64,000 bases of DNA from a bacterium 210917-DFI.7.65 (GCA_020555865.1 JAJCJJ010000001.1:558001-622000), one strand, 5' to 3'. Shown: positions 44,340-53,738, numbered from the stretch's first letter. The notes: generated from the letters alone by a model not told the origin. A program made the numbers and translations.

Positions 44340-45992
44340 ATGAAACTGGCTTTTGCTGCACAGATGAAAGAGATGGACCGCGTTGCCATAGAAGAGCGGG
44401 GTATTCCCTCGCTGGATCTGATGGAGCGGGCGGCGGAAGAGATCGCCGACGTGGTGGAAGAGCTGACCGAAGTACAGGAAAGTTCTGCAGGTCGGGAAAA
44501 GAGGCTGTTATTGCCGGAGGCAACCGGTGAAGTTTCGATTGGAGACTGCTGCCGGACGTGGACGAAAATGCCTGGGAAGGGAGAGAAACGCGTCGCTGTG
44601 TTTGTCGGACCGGGCAACAATGGTGGCGACGGAGTGGCAGCGGCCCGATTGCTGAAAGAGCGGGGCTGGGACGCCGCCGTGTTTCTGGTAGGGGATCGGG
44701 GCACTCTGACGCCCGATACGGCTGCCATGGAGCGGAGATTAGCGGAAGTCGGCCTGACGCTTCGGCCGTTTCCCGCGGATACCACCGGTTTATGTGAGTT
44801 GTATGCCTGGTGCGCCGGGTGTGACGCTTTTGTCGATGCGCTGTTTGGCGTGGGCTTGTGCCGGGAGGTAAGCGGGCTTTTTGCCCTTGCCATTGCGTTG
44901 ATGAATACATACGATAATATTCCCACGGTGTCTGCGGATATTGCCAGCGGCCTGCATGCCGACACGGGAAAGGTACTGGGCTGTGCGGTGCGCGCGGCGG
45001 CCACGGTGACCTTTTCTTTGGCCAAACCCGGTCAATTCATCGACCAGGGCGCCCTGTATACAGGCCGCCTGATGGTCCGCGATATCGGTATTCCGGGGGA
45101 TGTGATGGCTGCTCAGGCGCTGAATGTGGAAACCATCGATGCTGCGGTGGTGAAAGAGACCCTTCCGATGCGCAAAGCGGATGGGCACAAGGGCGATTTT
45201 GGAAAGGACTATATTCTGGCCGGCAGCGTGGGCTTTACGGGCGCCCCGGTGCTGGCGGCCCATGCGTGTGCCCGCATGGGGGCGGGACTGGTGACAGTGG
45301 GGACGCCATCTTCTGTCTGGAGCATTGTGGCGGGCAAATGTCTGGAAGAGATGCCCTATCCGCTGCCGGAACAGGATGGAAAGCTTTCCGCGGCGGCTTA
45401 TGAAAAAATTATGGAAAAGCTGCGGGGGTGCGATGCGGCGCTGATCGGTCCCGGACTGGGGCGCAGCGGGGAGAGCGATGCCCTGCTTTGCCGCTTGGTT
45501 GCTGAAATTCAACAGCCCCTTCTTTTGGATGCCGATGGCATAAATGCACTTTGTGCGCATATGGATAGTTTGTACCAGCGTGCAGGACGAGTCACTGTTT
45601 TGACGCCCCATGACGGTGAGTTTGCCCGGCTGGGCGGTGATTTGGAACGGACCGACCGGCTGACGGCGGCACGGGATTTTGCTGCGCGCTGGGGCTGTGT
45701 TTTGGTGCTCAAAGGGCATCGCACCATTGTGGCTGCGCCGGACGGGCGTGCTGCGGTGAACACCACCGGAAATTCCGGTATGGCCAAGGGCGGCAGCGGC
45801 GATGCGCTTTCGGGGATGCTGCTGGCGCTCCTGGGGCAAGGCGCGGAGCCTTATGCGGCGGCCTGTGCCGCTGTGTGGCTGCATGGCTGCGCCGGCGACC
45901 GGGCAGCGCAGGAGCTGGGCGAGGTTTCCATGCTCCCCTCCGATCTGATCAGGCAGATTGCCGCAGTGGTAATGGGACTGCAGGGCCGATAA
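44340..45992 (+). CDS. nnr: Bifunctional NAD(P)HX epimerase and ADP-dependent dehydratase
   Basis: A 550-residue two-domain repair enzyme. The N-terminal epimerase domain (about 1-240) has GPGNNGGDGVAAARLL, and the C-terminal ribokinase-like dehydratase (about 270-545) has LIGPGLGRSGES, VLTPHDGEFARL and TGNSGMAKGGSGDALSG. Together they recycle hydrated NADH and NADPH. A variable loop of about 30 residues lies at 46-76 in the epimerase domain. AAAGGAG precedes the ATG. In many Firmicutes it lies upstream of alr, as here. Confidence 0.95.
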   Translation: MKLAFAAQMKEMDRVAIEERGIPSLDLMERAAEEIADVVEELTEVQESSAGREKRLLLPEATGEVSIGDCCRTWTKMPGKGEKRVAVFVGPGNNGGDGVAAARLLKERGWDAAVFLVGDRGTLTPDTAAMERRLAEVGLTLRPFPADTTGLCELYAWCAGCDAFVDALFGVGLCREVSGLFALAIALMNTYDNIPTVSADIASGLHADTGKVLGCAVRAAATVTFSLAKPGQFIDQGALYTGRLMVRDIGIPGDVMAAQALNVETIDAAVVKETLPMRKADGHKGDFGKDYILAGSVGFTGAPVLAAHACARMGAGLVTVGTPSSVWSIVAGKCLEEMPYPLPEQDGKLSAAAYEKIMEKLRGCDAALIGPGLGRSGESDALLCRLVAEIQQPLLLDADGINALCAHMDSLYQRAGRVTVLTPHDGEFARLGGDLERTDRLTAARDFAARWGCVLVLKGHRTIVAAPDGRAAVNTTGNSGMAKGGSGDALSGMLLALLGQGAEPYAAACAAVWLHGCAGDRAAQELGEVSMLPSDLIRQIAAVVMGLQGR

Positions 45993-46019
45993 AAACGAAA
46001 CGATACAGGAGGAACACGT

Positions 46020-46637
46020 GTGCGCGGAAAAGCAGTTTGTGTACTGATGATAGGTCTGGGACTGACGCTGAGCGCTTGTGCGCCGGCGCCGGGCGGGATG
46101 GAGCAGAAAGACGGCGCGCAGATGCTGCAGGAGGAATACCGCGCGCTGACGGGGTGTGCCATGACGGCGGATGTGCGCTGTGACCGGGAAAATGAGGTGG
46201 AAAACTACACGCTTCAATGTGACTGGAATGCAGACGGTTCTGCCCGGGTGGAGGTGCTCGCGCCGGAAACCCTGGTAGGGATTGCTGCGGAATTTAACGG
46301 GGACGATCTGTCGCTGCACTACGATGATATGAGCCTGGCGGCGGGGCCGGTCAGCAGCCAGGAACTGACTCCGGCTCAGATCCTGCCTATGGTGGTGGAT
46401 GCCATTCGAGAAGGCTATATTCTGGAAAAAGGGACAGAAAGCATCGACGGCGAAGAGTGCCTGTGCCTGGTGTTTGACACCACCGGTCAGGACGACGGAA
46501 AAATCGACTATACAGTCTGGTTTGCATCCAATCATTTGCCGCTGCGCGCGGAGGTTCAAACGGAGGGGAAGACTGTATTTACCGTGACCTTTTCTGAATT
46601 TTCCGCTGCGGAAGGTACAGCGGATGGCTCAGTATAA
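46020..46637 (+). CDS. Lipoprotein, LolA/LppX-like fold possible
   Basis: A 205-residue lipoprotein. The signal peptide ends in the lipobox LSAC (Cys20), so Lgt at 22590 is expected to modify it. The mature part alternates beta strands (ENYTLQCDWNADGSARVEVL, DYTVWFASNHLPLRAEVQ) as in the LolA/LppX half-barrel of envelope lipoproteins; this fold is inferred. It starts with GTG, seven bases from AGGAGG. It lies between nnr and alr, a place where such lipoproteins are often found in Clostridia. Confidence 0.85.
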   Translation: MRGKAVCVLMIGLGLTLSACAPAPGGMEQKDGAQMLQEEYRALTGCAMTADVRCDRENEVENYTLQCDWNADGSARVEVLAPETLVGIAAEFNGDDLSLHYDDMSLAAGPVSSQELTPAQILPMVVDAIREGYILEKGTESIDGEECLCLVFDTTGQDDGKIDYTVWFASNHLPLRAEVQTEGKTVFTVTFSEFSAAEGTADGSV

Positions 46638-46645
46638 GAAAATTG

Positions 46646-46677
46646 GCGGGACGCACTGCGCGTCCCGCTTCTTTTTT
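46646..46677 (+). terminator. Terminator after the lipoprotein gene
   Basis: A perfect 9-bp stem with a 5-base loop (46646-46654 with 46660-46668), then TTCTTTTTT. Confidence 0.88.
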
Positions 46678-46692
46678 GCAGGCAAGAAATAT

Positions 46693-46721
46693 TTGTACCG
46701 GAGAGGAGAGTGTGCTATACT
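46693..46721 (+). promoter_or_regulatory. Promoter of alr
   Basis: TTGTAC (46693-46698) and TATACT (46716-46721) are 17 bases apart. It excludes any start before about 46728. Confidence 0.65.
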
Positions 46722-46787
46722 TTTTTGCAGACACAATGCGTGCTTGTTAACATGCAAATCAACAGGATTCGGAGGCATTACTCGTTT

Positions 46788-47954
46788 ATGGAGACCGATT
46801 TGAGAAGAACCTGGACAGAGATTGATCTCGACCATTTGCTGTATAATTATCATGCTCTGCGCCGCCGTGTCGGCATGGGTGTGAAGTTTTTGGGAGTAGT
46901 CAAGGCGGATGCCTATGGCCATGGTGCCGTACAGGTGGCCCGGACGCTGCAGGATGCCGGAGCAGATTACCTGGCCGTATCCAGTCTGGATGAGGCGAGG
47001 GAATTGCGCAGCCACGGCATCACCATGCCGGTGCTGATCCTGGGGCATACGCCTCCGGAGCAGGTGAGCGAACTGATCCGTTTGGGGATCACGCAGGCGG
47101 TGTCTGCCAAGGCAAAGGCGGAAGAATACAGTGCGGCTGCGGAGAAATGCGGCGGCACGTTGAAAATTCATATTAAAGTGGATACTGGCATGTCCCGTTT
47201 GGGATTTTTATGTGCAGGAGAACATTTTGAGGGGGGAGTGGCGCGTATCGCCCATTCCTGTGCATTGCCTGCGCTGGATGCCGAGGGGATTTTTACACAT
47301 TTTGCCGTGTCCGACGAACCGGGTGCGGAAAACGAAGCGTGTACGCGAGCGCAGTTTCAGCTGTTTTGTGACGTGATTGATGCCCTGAAGGCCCAGGGAA
47401 GGACATTTGCGCTGCGTCATTGTGCCAACAGCGGTGCAGTGGCGTATTATCCTGATATGTGGCTGGATATGGTTCGGCCGGGCATCCTGCTCTACGGGTT
47501 GACGGAAATGGCTGAAGAATTGGGACTCAAAAGTGTGATGAGCCTCAAAACCTGTGTCAGCACGATTAAAATTTATGAACCGGGCGCGGCCATCAGCTAT
47601 GGACGCACCTATAAAACCGACCGACGCAGCCGGGTGGGCGTGCTTCCCATTGGCTATGCTGACGGCTTCTTCCGCACGTTCTCCAACCGCTTTCAGGTTC
47701 TCACAGCCGATGGCCCTGCGCTGGTTCTGGGCCGTATCTGTATGGACATGTGTATGATTGACCTGACAGGCTGCCCCAATGTGGGGGTGGGGGATGAAAT
47801 CGAAATCTTTGGTGCGCGCAATTCAGTAAATGCCATGGCGCGCATGGCGGAAACGATCCCTTATGAAATCATCTGTGCCGTTTCCAAGCGTGTTCCGCGG
47901 CTGTATTACCGCGGCGGTCAGGTGGTGGACCGCAAGCTTTGGATCACCGAATGA
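46788..47954 (+). CDS. alr: Alanine racemase
   Basis: A 388-residue PLP enzyme that makes D-alanine for peptidoglycan. The Schiff-base lysine is Lys39 in VVKADAYGHG, and the opposite-face tyrosine lies in ISYGRTY near 265. GRICMDMCMIDL and the C-terminal barrel are intact. I start at METDLRR; GGAGG is 12 bases upstream, rather far, and an ATG at 46752 without a ribosome site is the alternative. mazF follows, the order known from Bacillus. Confidence 0.95.
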   Translation: METDLRRTWTEIDLDHLLYNYHALRRRVGMGVKFLGVVKADAYGHGAVQVARTLQDAGADYLAVSSLDEARELRSHGITMPVLILGHTPPEQVSELIRLGITQAVSAKAKAEEYSAAAEKCGGTLKIHIKVDTGMSRLGFLCAGEHFEGGVARIAHSCALPALDAEGIFTHFAVSDEPGAENEACTRAQFQLFCDVIDALKAQGRTFALRHCANSGAVAYYPDMWLDMVRPGILLYGLTEMAEELGLKSVMSLKTCVSTIKIYEPGAAISYGRTYKTDRRSRVGVLPIGYADGFFRTFSNRFQVLTADGPALVLGRICMDMCMIDLTGCPNVGVGDEIEIFGARNSVNAMARMAETIPYEIICAVSKRVPRLYYRGGQVVDRKLWITE

Positions 47955-48124
47955 CACCATTCGCCCTGGCGATACATATGCTGACATAGGGCCGCGGCGG
48001 AATTTTTCGGCGGGGCGGTATAAAATTTCGCCCGCTGTGGGAGAATGATAGTACCTGCTCTTCCCATCGCTGTAAAGCCCTTGCGGTATCCGGGAGAACG
48101 GGAAAACGATTCTTCCGGCGGAGT

Positions 48125-48499
48125 GTGAGCGTTTTGGATACGAATGTGAAACGGGGCGATATCTATTATGCGGACCTGAGTCCGGTGGTCGGCAGTGAAC
48201 AGGGAGGCGTCCGGCCCGTGCTGATCGTGCAGAACGACACGGGCAACCGCTACAGCCCGACTGTAATCGCTGCAGCCATTACCTCACAGGTCAATAAGGC
48301 CCGCTTGCCGACGCATATTGAACTTTCCGCACAAAAGTATGGACTGACCAAGGATTCTGTGGTACTCTTAGAGCAGATCCGCACCTTGGATAAGCGTCGG
48401 CTGCGGGAAAAGATGGGGCGGCTGGACACGGAACTGATGGAAAAGGTGGATTCTGCTATCGCTGTCAGTTTTGGCTTGCCCAACGACCGCCTGGTGTGA
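48125..48499 (+). CDS. mazF: MazF/NdoA-type endoribonuclease toxin
   Basis: A 124-residue MazF. The family cuts single-stranded mRNA at short motifs. [31 protein letters not shown] is the classic start, with the active-site Arg in GGVRP and Thr in AAITSQ. The start is GTG at 48125 or TTG at 48134. In Bacillus the antitoxin gene ndoAI lies between alr and ndoA; here that 170-base gap (47955-48124) holds no antitoxin frame that I can find. Either the toxin is controlled by a gene elsewhere or it is a housekeeping nuclease. Confidence 0.93.
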   Translation: MSVLDTNVKRGDIYYADLSPVVGSEQGGVRPVLIVQNDTGNRYSPTVIAAAITSQVNKARLPTHIELSAQKYGLTKDSVVLLEQIRTLDKRRLREKMGRLDTELMEKVDSAIAVSFGLPNDRLV

Positions 48500-48570
48500 T
48501 ATACTTGCGGGCATGGGGCGCCTGGCCCCATGCCCCTGTGAAAAAATTCGTGCACAAAGGAGAAGCGAGC

Positions 48571-48999
48571 GTGAAAAAGAAATGGATCGTGCGCGCGGCC
48601 TGCGTGGCTGCCGTATGCGCTCTGACTGTGACCGGTGTGGCCGCCGCCGGCAGCGCCGGAACATCTGAGGATCCGCTGATTACATACAGCTATTTGAACG
48701 ATACCTTCAAGAAAGAAGTGCTGTCCGAAGCGAACGGCGGTTTCGTTCTGGTCACGCTGAGCAGCGGACAGACGCTGAAGGGCGAAGTGGGCACTGAGGT
48801 GATGCTCCGTGTGGGAACGGCTTCCTGCGCGGCTTCTTCTGCGCCCGGCCTGATCGACACCACGACCGCCGGCGTCATTGATCACGGCGCGGCATTAACG
48901 AAAAATCATCTTTATATGATGACCATCGAGGATCGGGGTGTCAAAGCCACTGCCGCCACCGTCAAAATGCTGGTGCGGGGCAGCTATACGATTTCCTGA
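48571..48999 (+). CDS. Secreted protein of unknown function
   Basis: A 142-residue exported protein. A signal peptide (about 1-27, basic start then AACVAAVCALTVTGVAAAG) precedes a short beta-rich domain with TLSSGQTLKGEVGTEVMLR and DHGAALTKNHLYMM, and ends with VRGSYTIS. I recall similar proteins in Clostridia and Bacilli, without known function, where the same domain lies alone or at the end of larger surface proteins. GTG start after AAAGGAG. It is followed by a terminator. Confidence 0.75.
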   Translation: MKKKWIVRAACVAAVCALTVTGVAAAGSAGTSEDPLITYSYLNDTFKKEVLSEANGGFVLVTLSSGQTLKGEVGTEVMLRVGTASCAASSAPGLIDTTTAGVIDHGAALTKNHLYMMTIEDRGVKATAATVKMLVRGSYTIS

Positions 49000-49026
49000 A
49001 AGCGAAAAAATGTAGTATAAAGCATG

Positions 49027-49061
49027 GCCGCCTGTGCATATCATTGCACAGGCGGCTTTTT
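49027..49061 (+). terminator. Terminator after the secreted protein gene
   Basis: A perfect 12-bp stem with a 6-base loop (49027-49038 with 49045-49056), then five T. Confidence 0.9.
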
Positions 49062-49082
49062 GCCCCAGCGAGGTGGATGATC

Positions 49083-49631
49083 ATGGAAGAATATCTGATT
49101 TATTTCGGCGGCGCGCCCTGCGGGAGCCTGCGCATGGAAAAGAAGGGGCTTTATACGCATTTTTCCGCCTGCTGCGGCGCGCGGCAGGGACGGATCTACT
49201 CTTTGGTGCTGGAAGGGGAGCGGGGAGAAATGCCGTTGGGCGTGCCGGAGTGGCAGGACGGCTGTTTTGTGCTCCAGCGGACGCTGGCCAATCATGCATG
49301 GAGTGGGATCGGCACGGTGCAGCGGGTCAGCCTGTACGTGCGCAGTGCAGCGGAAAGCGGGGATGCAGCGCCGGAGGAAGCGGCGGAAGAGGGATGGATT
49401 CTTCTTCGGCATCCGGAATATTTTTTTCGCACATTCTCGCCGCAGCTGTCCGGCGTGCCGGACTGCTATTGGAAACCGGAAGGCAGCGGTCGCTCCCTGG
49501 CGGTACCCATTGACGACGGGCGTCCGTTTCTGCTGCCGCGTTATTTCTGTTTTGCCCGTATTGAGCGGCTGTGGGGAAAGGCTTATGCCGTTTTTACCTT
49601 TGACGAGGCGGGACAACCGATCCTGCCGTAA
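49083..49631 (+). CDS. Protein of unknown function
   Basis: A 182-residue soluble protein (MEEYLIYFGGAPCGSLRMEKKG). It is rich in aromatic residues and beta-strand patterns (YTHFSACCGARQGRIYSLVL, FDEAGQPILP) and has an acidic spacer at about 95-110. I do not recognise the family and see no catalytic motif. I start at 49083, with GAGGTGG nine bases upstream. No promoter match stands out; the terminator of the previous gene ends only 21 bases before. Confidence 0.65.
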   Translation: MEEYLIYFGGAPCGSLRMEKKGLYTHFSACCGARQGRIYSLVLEGERGEMPLGVPEWQDGCFVLQRTLANHAWSGIGTVQRVSLYVRSAAESGDAAPEEAAEEGWILLRHPEYFFRTFSPQLSGVPDCYWKPEGSGRSLAVPIDDGRPFLLPRYFCFARIERLWGKAYAVFTFDEAGQPILP

Positions 49632-49644
49632 AAAGGGGGAAGAA

Positions 49645-49686
49645 AAAGGGAGGTATACGGTGCATTCACACCGTATACCTCCCTTT
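49645..49686. terminator. Bidirectional terminator
   Basis: A perfect 18-bp stem with a 6-base loop (49645-49662 with 49669-49686). On the minus strand TTTTTCTTCC follows. It divides the convergent pair 49083 and nrdR. Confidence 0.88.
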
Positions 49687-49702
49687 GAACATGGACGAGC
49701 GT

Positions 49703-50164
49703 TCAATGCTTGTCCTCATCCAAAAGTTTGTTCAGCTCGCGCATAAAGGTATTGATATCTTTGAACTGGCGGTAAACCGATGCGAACCGGACGTAAGCCA
49801 CCTCGTCTACACCCTTGAGCTTATCCATGACCAACTCGCCCACATGCTCGGTACTAATCTCACGCTCCAGGGAATTCTGCAGCTCCTGTTCGATCTCTTC
49901 GCCGAGCTTTTCCAGCTGAGCCACGGACACCGGGCGCTTTTCGCAGGCGCGCAGCATGCCGTTGACCAGCTTGCGCCGATCGAAAGTCTGGCGGCTGCCG
50001 TCGCGCTTAACCACCACCATGGGCAGGCTTTCCACAGTTTCATAGGTGGTGAAGCGCTTGCTGCAGGAGAGACACTCCCGGCGCCGGCGGATACTGTTGC
50101 CCTCTTCGGCGGGGCGGGAATCTACGACCTTGCTTTCTTTAAAGCCACAATAGGGACATTTCAT
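49703..50164 (-). CDS. nrdR: Transcriptional repressor NrdR
   Basis: A 153-residue NrdR, an ATP-cone repressor of ribonucleotide reductase genes. The zinc ribbon (CPYC at 3-6, CLSC near 31-34) and the ATP-cone ([24 protein letters not shown]) are intact. No nrd gene is in the window. It follows murC by 50 bases on the same strand and may share its promoter. Confidence 0.96.
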   Translation of the reverse strand: MKCPYCGFKESKVVDSRPAEEGNSIRRRRECLSCSKRFTTYETVESLPMVVVKRDGSRQTFDRRKLVNGMLRACEKRPVSVAQLEKLGEEIEQELQNSLEREISTEHVGELVMDKLKGVDEVAYVRFASVYRQFKDINTFMRELNKLLDEDKH

Positions 50165-50214
50165 AGCTTACCTCCGTTTCTGCCGAATGGGCAGAATTAT
50201 TTTGTTCTTTTATT

Positions 50215-51585
50215 TTATTGCACCAGCAGTTTTTCCCCGGCCAAATAGATATCGCCGGCGCCGACAGTCAGGATCAGGTCTCCCTCCTGGGCCAGGGAAC
50301 GCAGTGCAGCGGTCACGTCATCCAGTGTTTTGCAATAAAGAGCACCGGGAATGGCGTCGGCCAGATCTTTGGAAGAGATGCCCAGCGTGTCGGTTTCCCG
50401 GGCGGCAAAGATCTCCATTAAAATGGCTATGTCCGGAAGCTTCAGCTCTTCCACGAATTCCTGGAACAGCGCTTTGGTGCGGGAATAGGTATGCGGCTGA
50501 AAAGCGCACAGGATGCGCCGGTAGCCCAGCGTTTTGGCGGTAGTCAGCAGGGCGTGCAGTTCACCGGGATGGTGGGCGTAATCGTCATAAACTTCTGCAC
50601 CGTTGTAATTGCCCTTGTGCTCAAAACGGCGGCCTGCGCCGGTGAATGTGGCCAGGCCCTGTTCCACGGCTGTACCCGGGATTTCCAGGGCCTTTGCCGC
50701 AGCGGCGGCGGCCAGAGCGTTGAGGATGTTGTGCCGCCCCGGCACCCGGAGCGATGCCCGACAGTAGTGTTCGCCGCGGCAGACGATGTCAAATGCGGGG
50801 CAGCCGTTTTGCAGCGTGATGTTTTCTGCTGTGATATCGGCCTCCGGTGCATCCAGGCCAAAAGTGGTCACGGGATGCGTCAGCCCCTGTACCGAAGCCA
50901 TGGAGCCTGCGTCGTCGGCATTGACGATGATGCTTCCGTTTTCTGGCACCAGCGCGGCAAAGCGGTGGAAAGAGTGCTCCACGTCGGCCAGGTCTTTGAA
51001 AAAATCCAGGTGATCGGCCTCTACATTGAGGATTACGGCCACCGTGGGGAAAAAGCTGAGGAAAGAGTTGCAGTATTCGCAGGATTCCAGCACAATCGTG
51101 TCACCGTGGCCTACACGGTAGCCGGAACCGAGCAGCGGCAGCGTGCCGCCCACCATGATTGTGGGATCCAGGGCGGCAGCCATGGTGATATGTGTCATCA
51201 TCGAAGTGGTTGTGGTTTTGCCGTGAGTGCCGGAGATGCACACGGCGTTTTTATAATGCTGCATAATGGCGCCCCAAGCCTGGGCGCGCTCAAATACAGG
51301 AATCCCCTGTGCATGGGCCGCAGCGATTTCGGGATTGGAATCGTGCACGGCGGCAGTGCGGATAATATAGTCGCAGCCGCGGATATTTTCAGCACGGTGG
51401 CCAATGGAGACCTTGACCCCCAAGCTGCGCAGATGGTCTACGGCATCGCTCTCGCGCATATCGGAACCGTGTACGGTAATGCCGGCGCGGTGCAGCACTT
51501 CGGCCAAAGGGGACATGGACACGCCGCCGATGCCGATCAAATGTGCGCATGTTCCGGGGACCATATAATGACGGATATCTTCCAT
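50215..51585 (-). CDS. murC: UDP-N-acetylmuramate-L-alanine ligase
   Basis: A 456-residue Mur ligase that adds L-alanine to UDP-MurNAc. The Rossmann start HLIGIGGVSMSPLAEVL, the P-loop SGTHGKTTTTSMM, VLNVEADHLDFF and the C-terminal DDYAHHP are present. I choose the ATG at 51585 with GGAGG nine bases upstream; a TTG four codons earlier would overlap that ribosome site. Confidence 0.96.
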   Translation of the reverse strand: MEDIRHYMVPGTCAHLIGIGGVSMSPLAEVLHRAGITVHGSDMRESDAVDHLRSLGVKVSIGHRAENIRGCDYIIRTAAVHDSNPEIAAAHAQGIPVFERAQAWGAIMQHYKNAVCISGTHGKTTTTSMMTHITMAAALDPTIMVGGTLPLLGSGYRVGHGDTIVLESCEYCNSFLSFFPTVAVILNVEADHLDFFKDLADVEHSFHRFAALVPENGSIIVNADDAGSMASVQGLTHPVTTFGLDAPEADITAENITLQNGCPAFDIVCRGEHYCRASLRVPGRHNILNALAAAAAAKALEIPGTAVEQGLATFTGAGRRFEHKGNYNGAEVYDDYAHHPGELHALLTTAKTLGYRRILCAFQPHTYSRTKALFQEFVEELKLPDIAILMEIFAARETDTLGISSKDLADAIPGALYCKTLDDVTAALRSLAQEGDLILTVGAGDIYLAGEKLLVQ

Positions 51586-51663
51586 AAAAACCTCCAACGG
51601 ATGATCAGCCGCCGCAGGAGAGCGAAGCGCGGCGGTTGCAAAATTTCAAAAAAGCACTATAAT

Positions 51664-51692
51664 ATTATAATACTGAAGCCCGCAGAGTGCAA
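51664..51692 (-). promoter_or_regulatory. Promoter of murC
   Basis: On the minus strand TTGCAC (51687-51692) and a perfect TATAAT (51664-51669) are 17 bases apart. Confidence 0.7.
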
Positions 51693-51774
51693 CACGGTTT
51701 TTGCGTCGTGAAAGGGACTTTGGGCACATTTTATGGAAAAGGGACGAACAAATCGGTAAAGGAGGCGAAGAAGC

Positions 51775-53112
51775 ATGGAAGTCATCGCACCGCCGGCGCG
51801 GCGGGTTCTGGAACGGTTGGAGCGCGCCGGGTACGAGGCCTATCTTGTGGGCGGCTGCGTGCGGGATCTTCTGCTGGACCGCAGGCCGGGAGATTGGGAT
51901 ATTACAACTGCGGCCCGGCCGGAAGAGGTGCTTTCTCTTTTTGCGCCTCAGGCCGCGGCCACCGGGCTTAAGCACGGTACCGTCACTGTTTTTGAGGGGG
52001 CGGCGTCTTTCGAAGTCACCACGTTCCGCTTGGATGGGACTTATGCCGATCACCGCCATCCCGACGCTGTCACGTTCTCTGACTCCCTTGCCGAAGATTT
52101 GAAGCGCCGGGACTTTACGGTGAATGCCATGGCTATGGATCAAGCCGGCGAGATCACAGATCTCTTCGGTGGGAGAGAGGACTTGGCACGTGGCGTGCTT
52201 CGCTGTGTGGGACGCCCGGAACAACGCTTTGAAGAGGATGCGCTGCGCATTATGCGGGCGCTGCGGTTTTCCTCTGTTCTGGGTTTTTCTCTTGCGTCAG
52301 AGACAGCAGATGCCGTCTTTCAGGGAAAGAGCCTTCTGCGGGAAGTGGCGGTTGAGCGCGTCCGGGAAGAACTGCTGAAATTGCTGTGCGGGCGCTGCGT
52401 TGTACCGGCGTTGCTTCAATATGCGGAAGTGCTTGGTGTCGTCCTGCCGGAAATCCTGCCCGCTGTGGGGTGCGATCAGCGCAATATTCACCATTGTTAT
52501 GATGTGTGGGAGCACATTGCACGTGCCGTGGGGTTTGTTCCGCCCAATGCTGTGCTCCGAATGACGATGCTGCTGCATGATTTGGGGAAACCCGGAACCA
52601 TGACCGTGGATGAGGATGGTACAGGCCATTTCAGAGGGCATGCGGACGTCAGCTGCACTCTGGGCAAAACGATCCTGGAGCGACTGCGTTTTGATAAAGA
52701 AAGTACCAGGCGGATCCTGACGCTGGTTCAATGGCACGATGTACCTATTGAGCAAACCCAGAAAGCGATGCGCCGTCTGCTGCACAAACTGGGTGAGCAG
52801 GGAGTCCGGGACCTGTTGCAGGTCAAGCGGGCGGACAATCTGGCTCAGGCCAGTGCCTACCACGGCCGGCAGGGACAGATTGATACACTGGAAGCGCTGC
52901 TTCAGCAGGCGCTGGAGCAGGATGCGTGTTTTACACTGCGGCAGCTGGCCGTCAATGGCCGGGATCTTCTGGAGCAAGGCTACCGCGGCCGGGAAGTGGG
53001 CGCGGCGCTGCAGTTTATGCTGGATGCTGTGATTGACGGAACGCTTCCCAATGAAAAGCAGGCGCTGCTGAAGGTGCTTTCTACGGAATTTGCTTCGAAT
53101 GCCACCGAATAA
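51775..53112 (+). CDS. cca: CCA tRNA nucleotidyltransferase with HD domain
   Basis: A 445-residue class II nucleotidyltransferase. LVGGCVRDLLL and the metal-binding DWD (Asp40, Asp42) define the head; RRDFTVNAMA and EDALRIMRALRF follow; an HD phosphohydrolase domain has LLHDLGKP at about 265. It adds or repairs the CCA end of tRNA. The tRNA-Gln in this window encodes CCA, so repair would be its main use for that tRNA. AAAGGAGG precedes the ATG. Confidence 0.95.
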   Translation: MEVIAPPARRVLERLERAGYEAYLVGGCVRDLLLDRRPGDWDITTAARPEEVLSLFAPQAAATGLKHGTVTVFEGAASFEVTTFRLDGTYADHRHPDAVTFSDSLAEDLKRRDFTVNAMAMDQAGEITDLFGGREDLARGVLRCVGRPEQRFEEDALRIMRALRFSSVLGFSLASETADAVFQGKSLLREVAVERVREELLKLLCGRCVVPALLQYAEVLGVVLPEILPAVGCDQRNIHHCYDVWEHIARAVGFVPPNAVLRMTMLLHDLGKPGTMTVDEDGTGHFRGHADVSCTLGKTILERLRFDKESTRRILTLVQWHDVPIEQTQKAMRRLLHKLGEQGVRDLLQVKRADNLAQASAYHGRQGQIDTLEALLQQALEQDACFTLRQLAVNGRDLLEQGYRGREVGAALQFMLDAVIDGTLPNEKQALLKVLSTEFASNATE

Positions 53113-53150
53113 AACACCCCCGAATCGGCCCGGAGCCGGTTCGGGGGTGC
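53111..53150 (-). terminator. Terminator after the phosphoesterase gene
   Basis: A 10-bp outer stem (53115-53124 with 53140-53149) with an inner CGG/CCG pairing, followed on the minus strand by TTTTATT. It lies between convergent cca and the phosphoesterase gene. Confidence 0.75.
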
Positions 53151-53158
53151 TGAAACGA

Positions 53159-53641
53159 TCAGGAGTCCGGATATCCGTTCAGCGGTACGGTGCGGAGGCG
53201 GATCTGTCCCTGTGCGATGTCCAGAATGCCGTAGGTTGGATAACGGGAATCGCCGATGCTGCCGGGATTGAGCATTGCCACGCCGTTGCGTATCTCGGAA
53301 AACACACGGTGGGTATGGCCGAACAAAAGTACGTCGACCTGTTTCTCAAGGGCGGCGTACATCGCCGTCAGCAGGCCTTCTTTCACATGGAGTGTGTGGC
53401 CGTGGCAAAGCAAAACCCGCTTGTCTTCCACAAGCAGCAGTTTTTCCGGCGCATCAAAAGCGGCCAGGTCGCAATTGCCCGGCACCTGATCCAAGGGGAT
53501 TGCTGGGAATAGAGCGTGCAGCTTCTCACCGTCGCGCATAACGTCGCCCAAGTGGGCGATGCGGTCGGGCTGCACCTGCTCCACTGCGCGCGCCATGTTC
53601 TCTACATTGCCATGGGAGTCGGACAAAACCAGCATTTTCAT
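53159..53641 (-). CDS. YfcE/MJ0936-type metallophosphoesterase
   Basis: A 160-residue calcineurin-like phosphoesterase. The metal-binding motifs are in order: LSDSHGN (Asp8, His10), HLGDV, GNCD, CHGHT and FGHTH. Relatives split phosphodiesters or nucleotides in vitro; the natural substrate is not known. I start at MKMLVLSDSHGN, after GAGG. In many Firmicutes it follows an RdgB-type pyrophosphatase gene, which is not seen here. Confidence 0.93.
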   Translation of the reverse strand: MKMLVLSDSHGNVENMARAVEQVQPDRIAHLGDVMRDGEKLHALFPAIPLDQVPGNCDLAAFDAPEKLLLVEDKRVLLCHGHTLHVKEGLLTAMYAALEKQVDVLLFGHTHRVFSEIRNGVAMLNPGSIGDSRYPTYGILDIAQGQIRLRTVPLNGYPDS

Positions 53642-53708
53642 ACCGCTTACCTCATTTCCAGACTGTGCATCCTTTGAAGAATACACATATATACTGTTTA
53701 TATATTAT

Positions 53709-53737
53709 ATAATAGCATCTTTTTCCTTTCCGGGCAA
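53709..53737 (-). promoter_or_regulatory. Promoter of the phosphoesterase gene
   Basis: On the minus strand TTGCCC (53732-53737) and TATTAT (53709-53714) are 17 bases apart, just after the previous terminator. Confidence 0.55.
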
Positions 53738-53738
53738 G

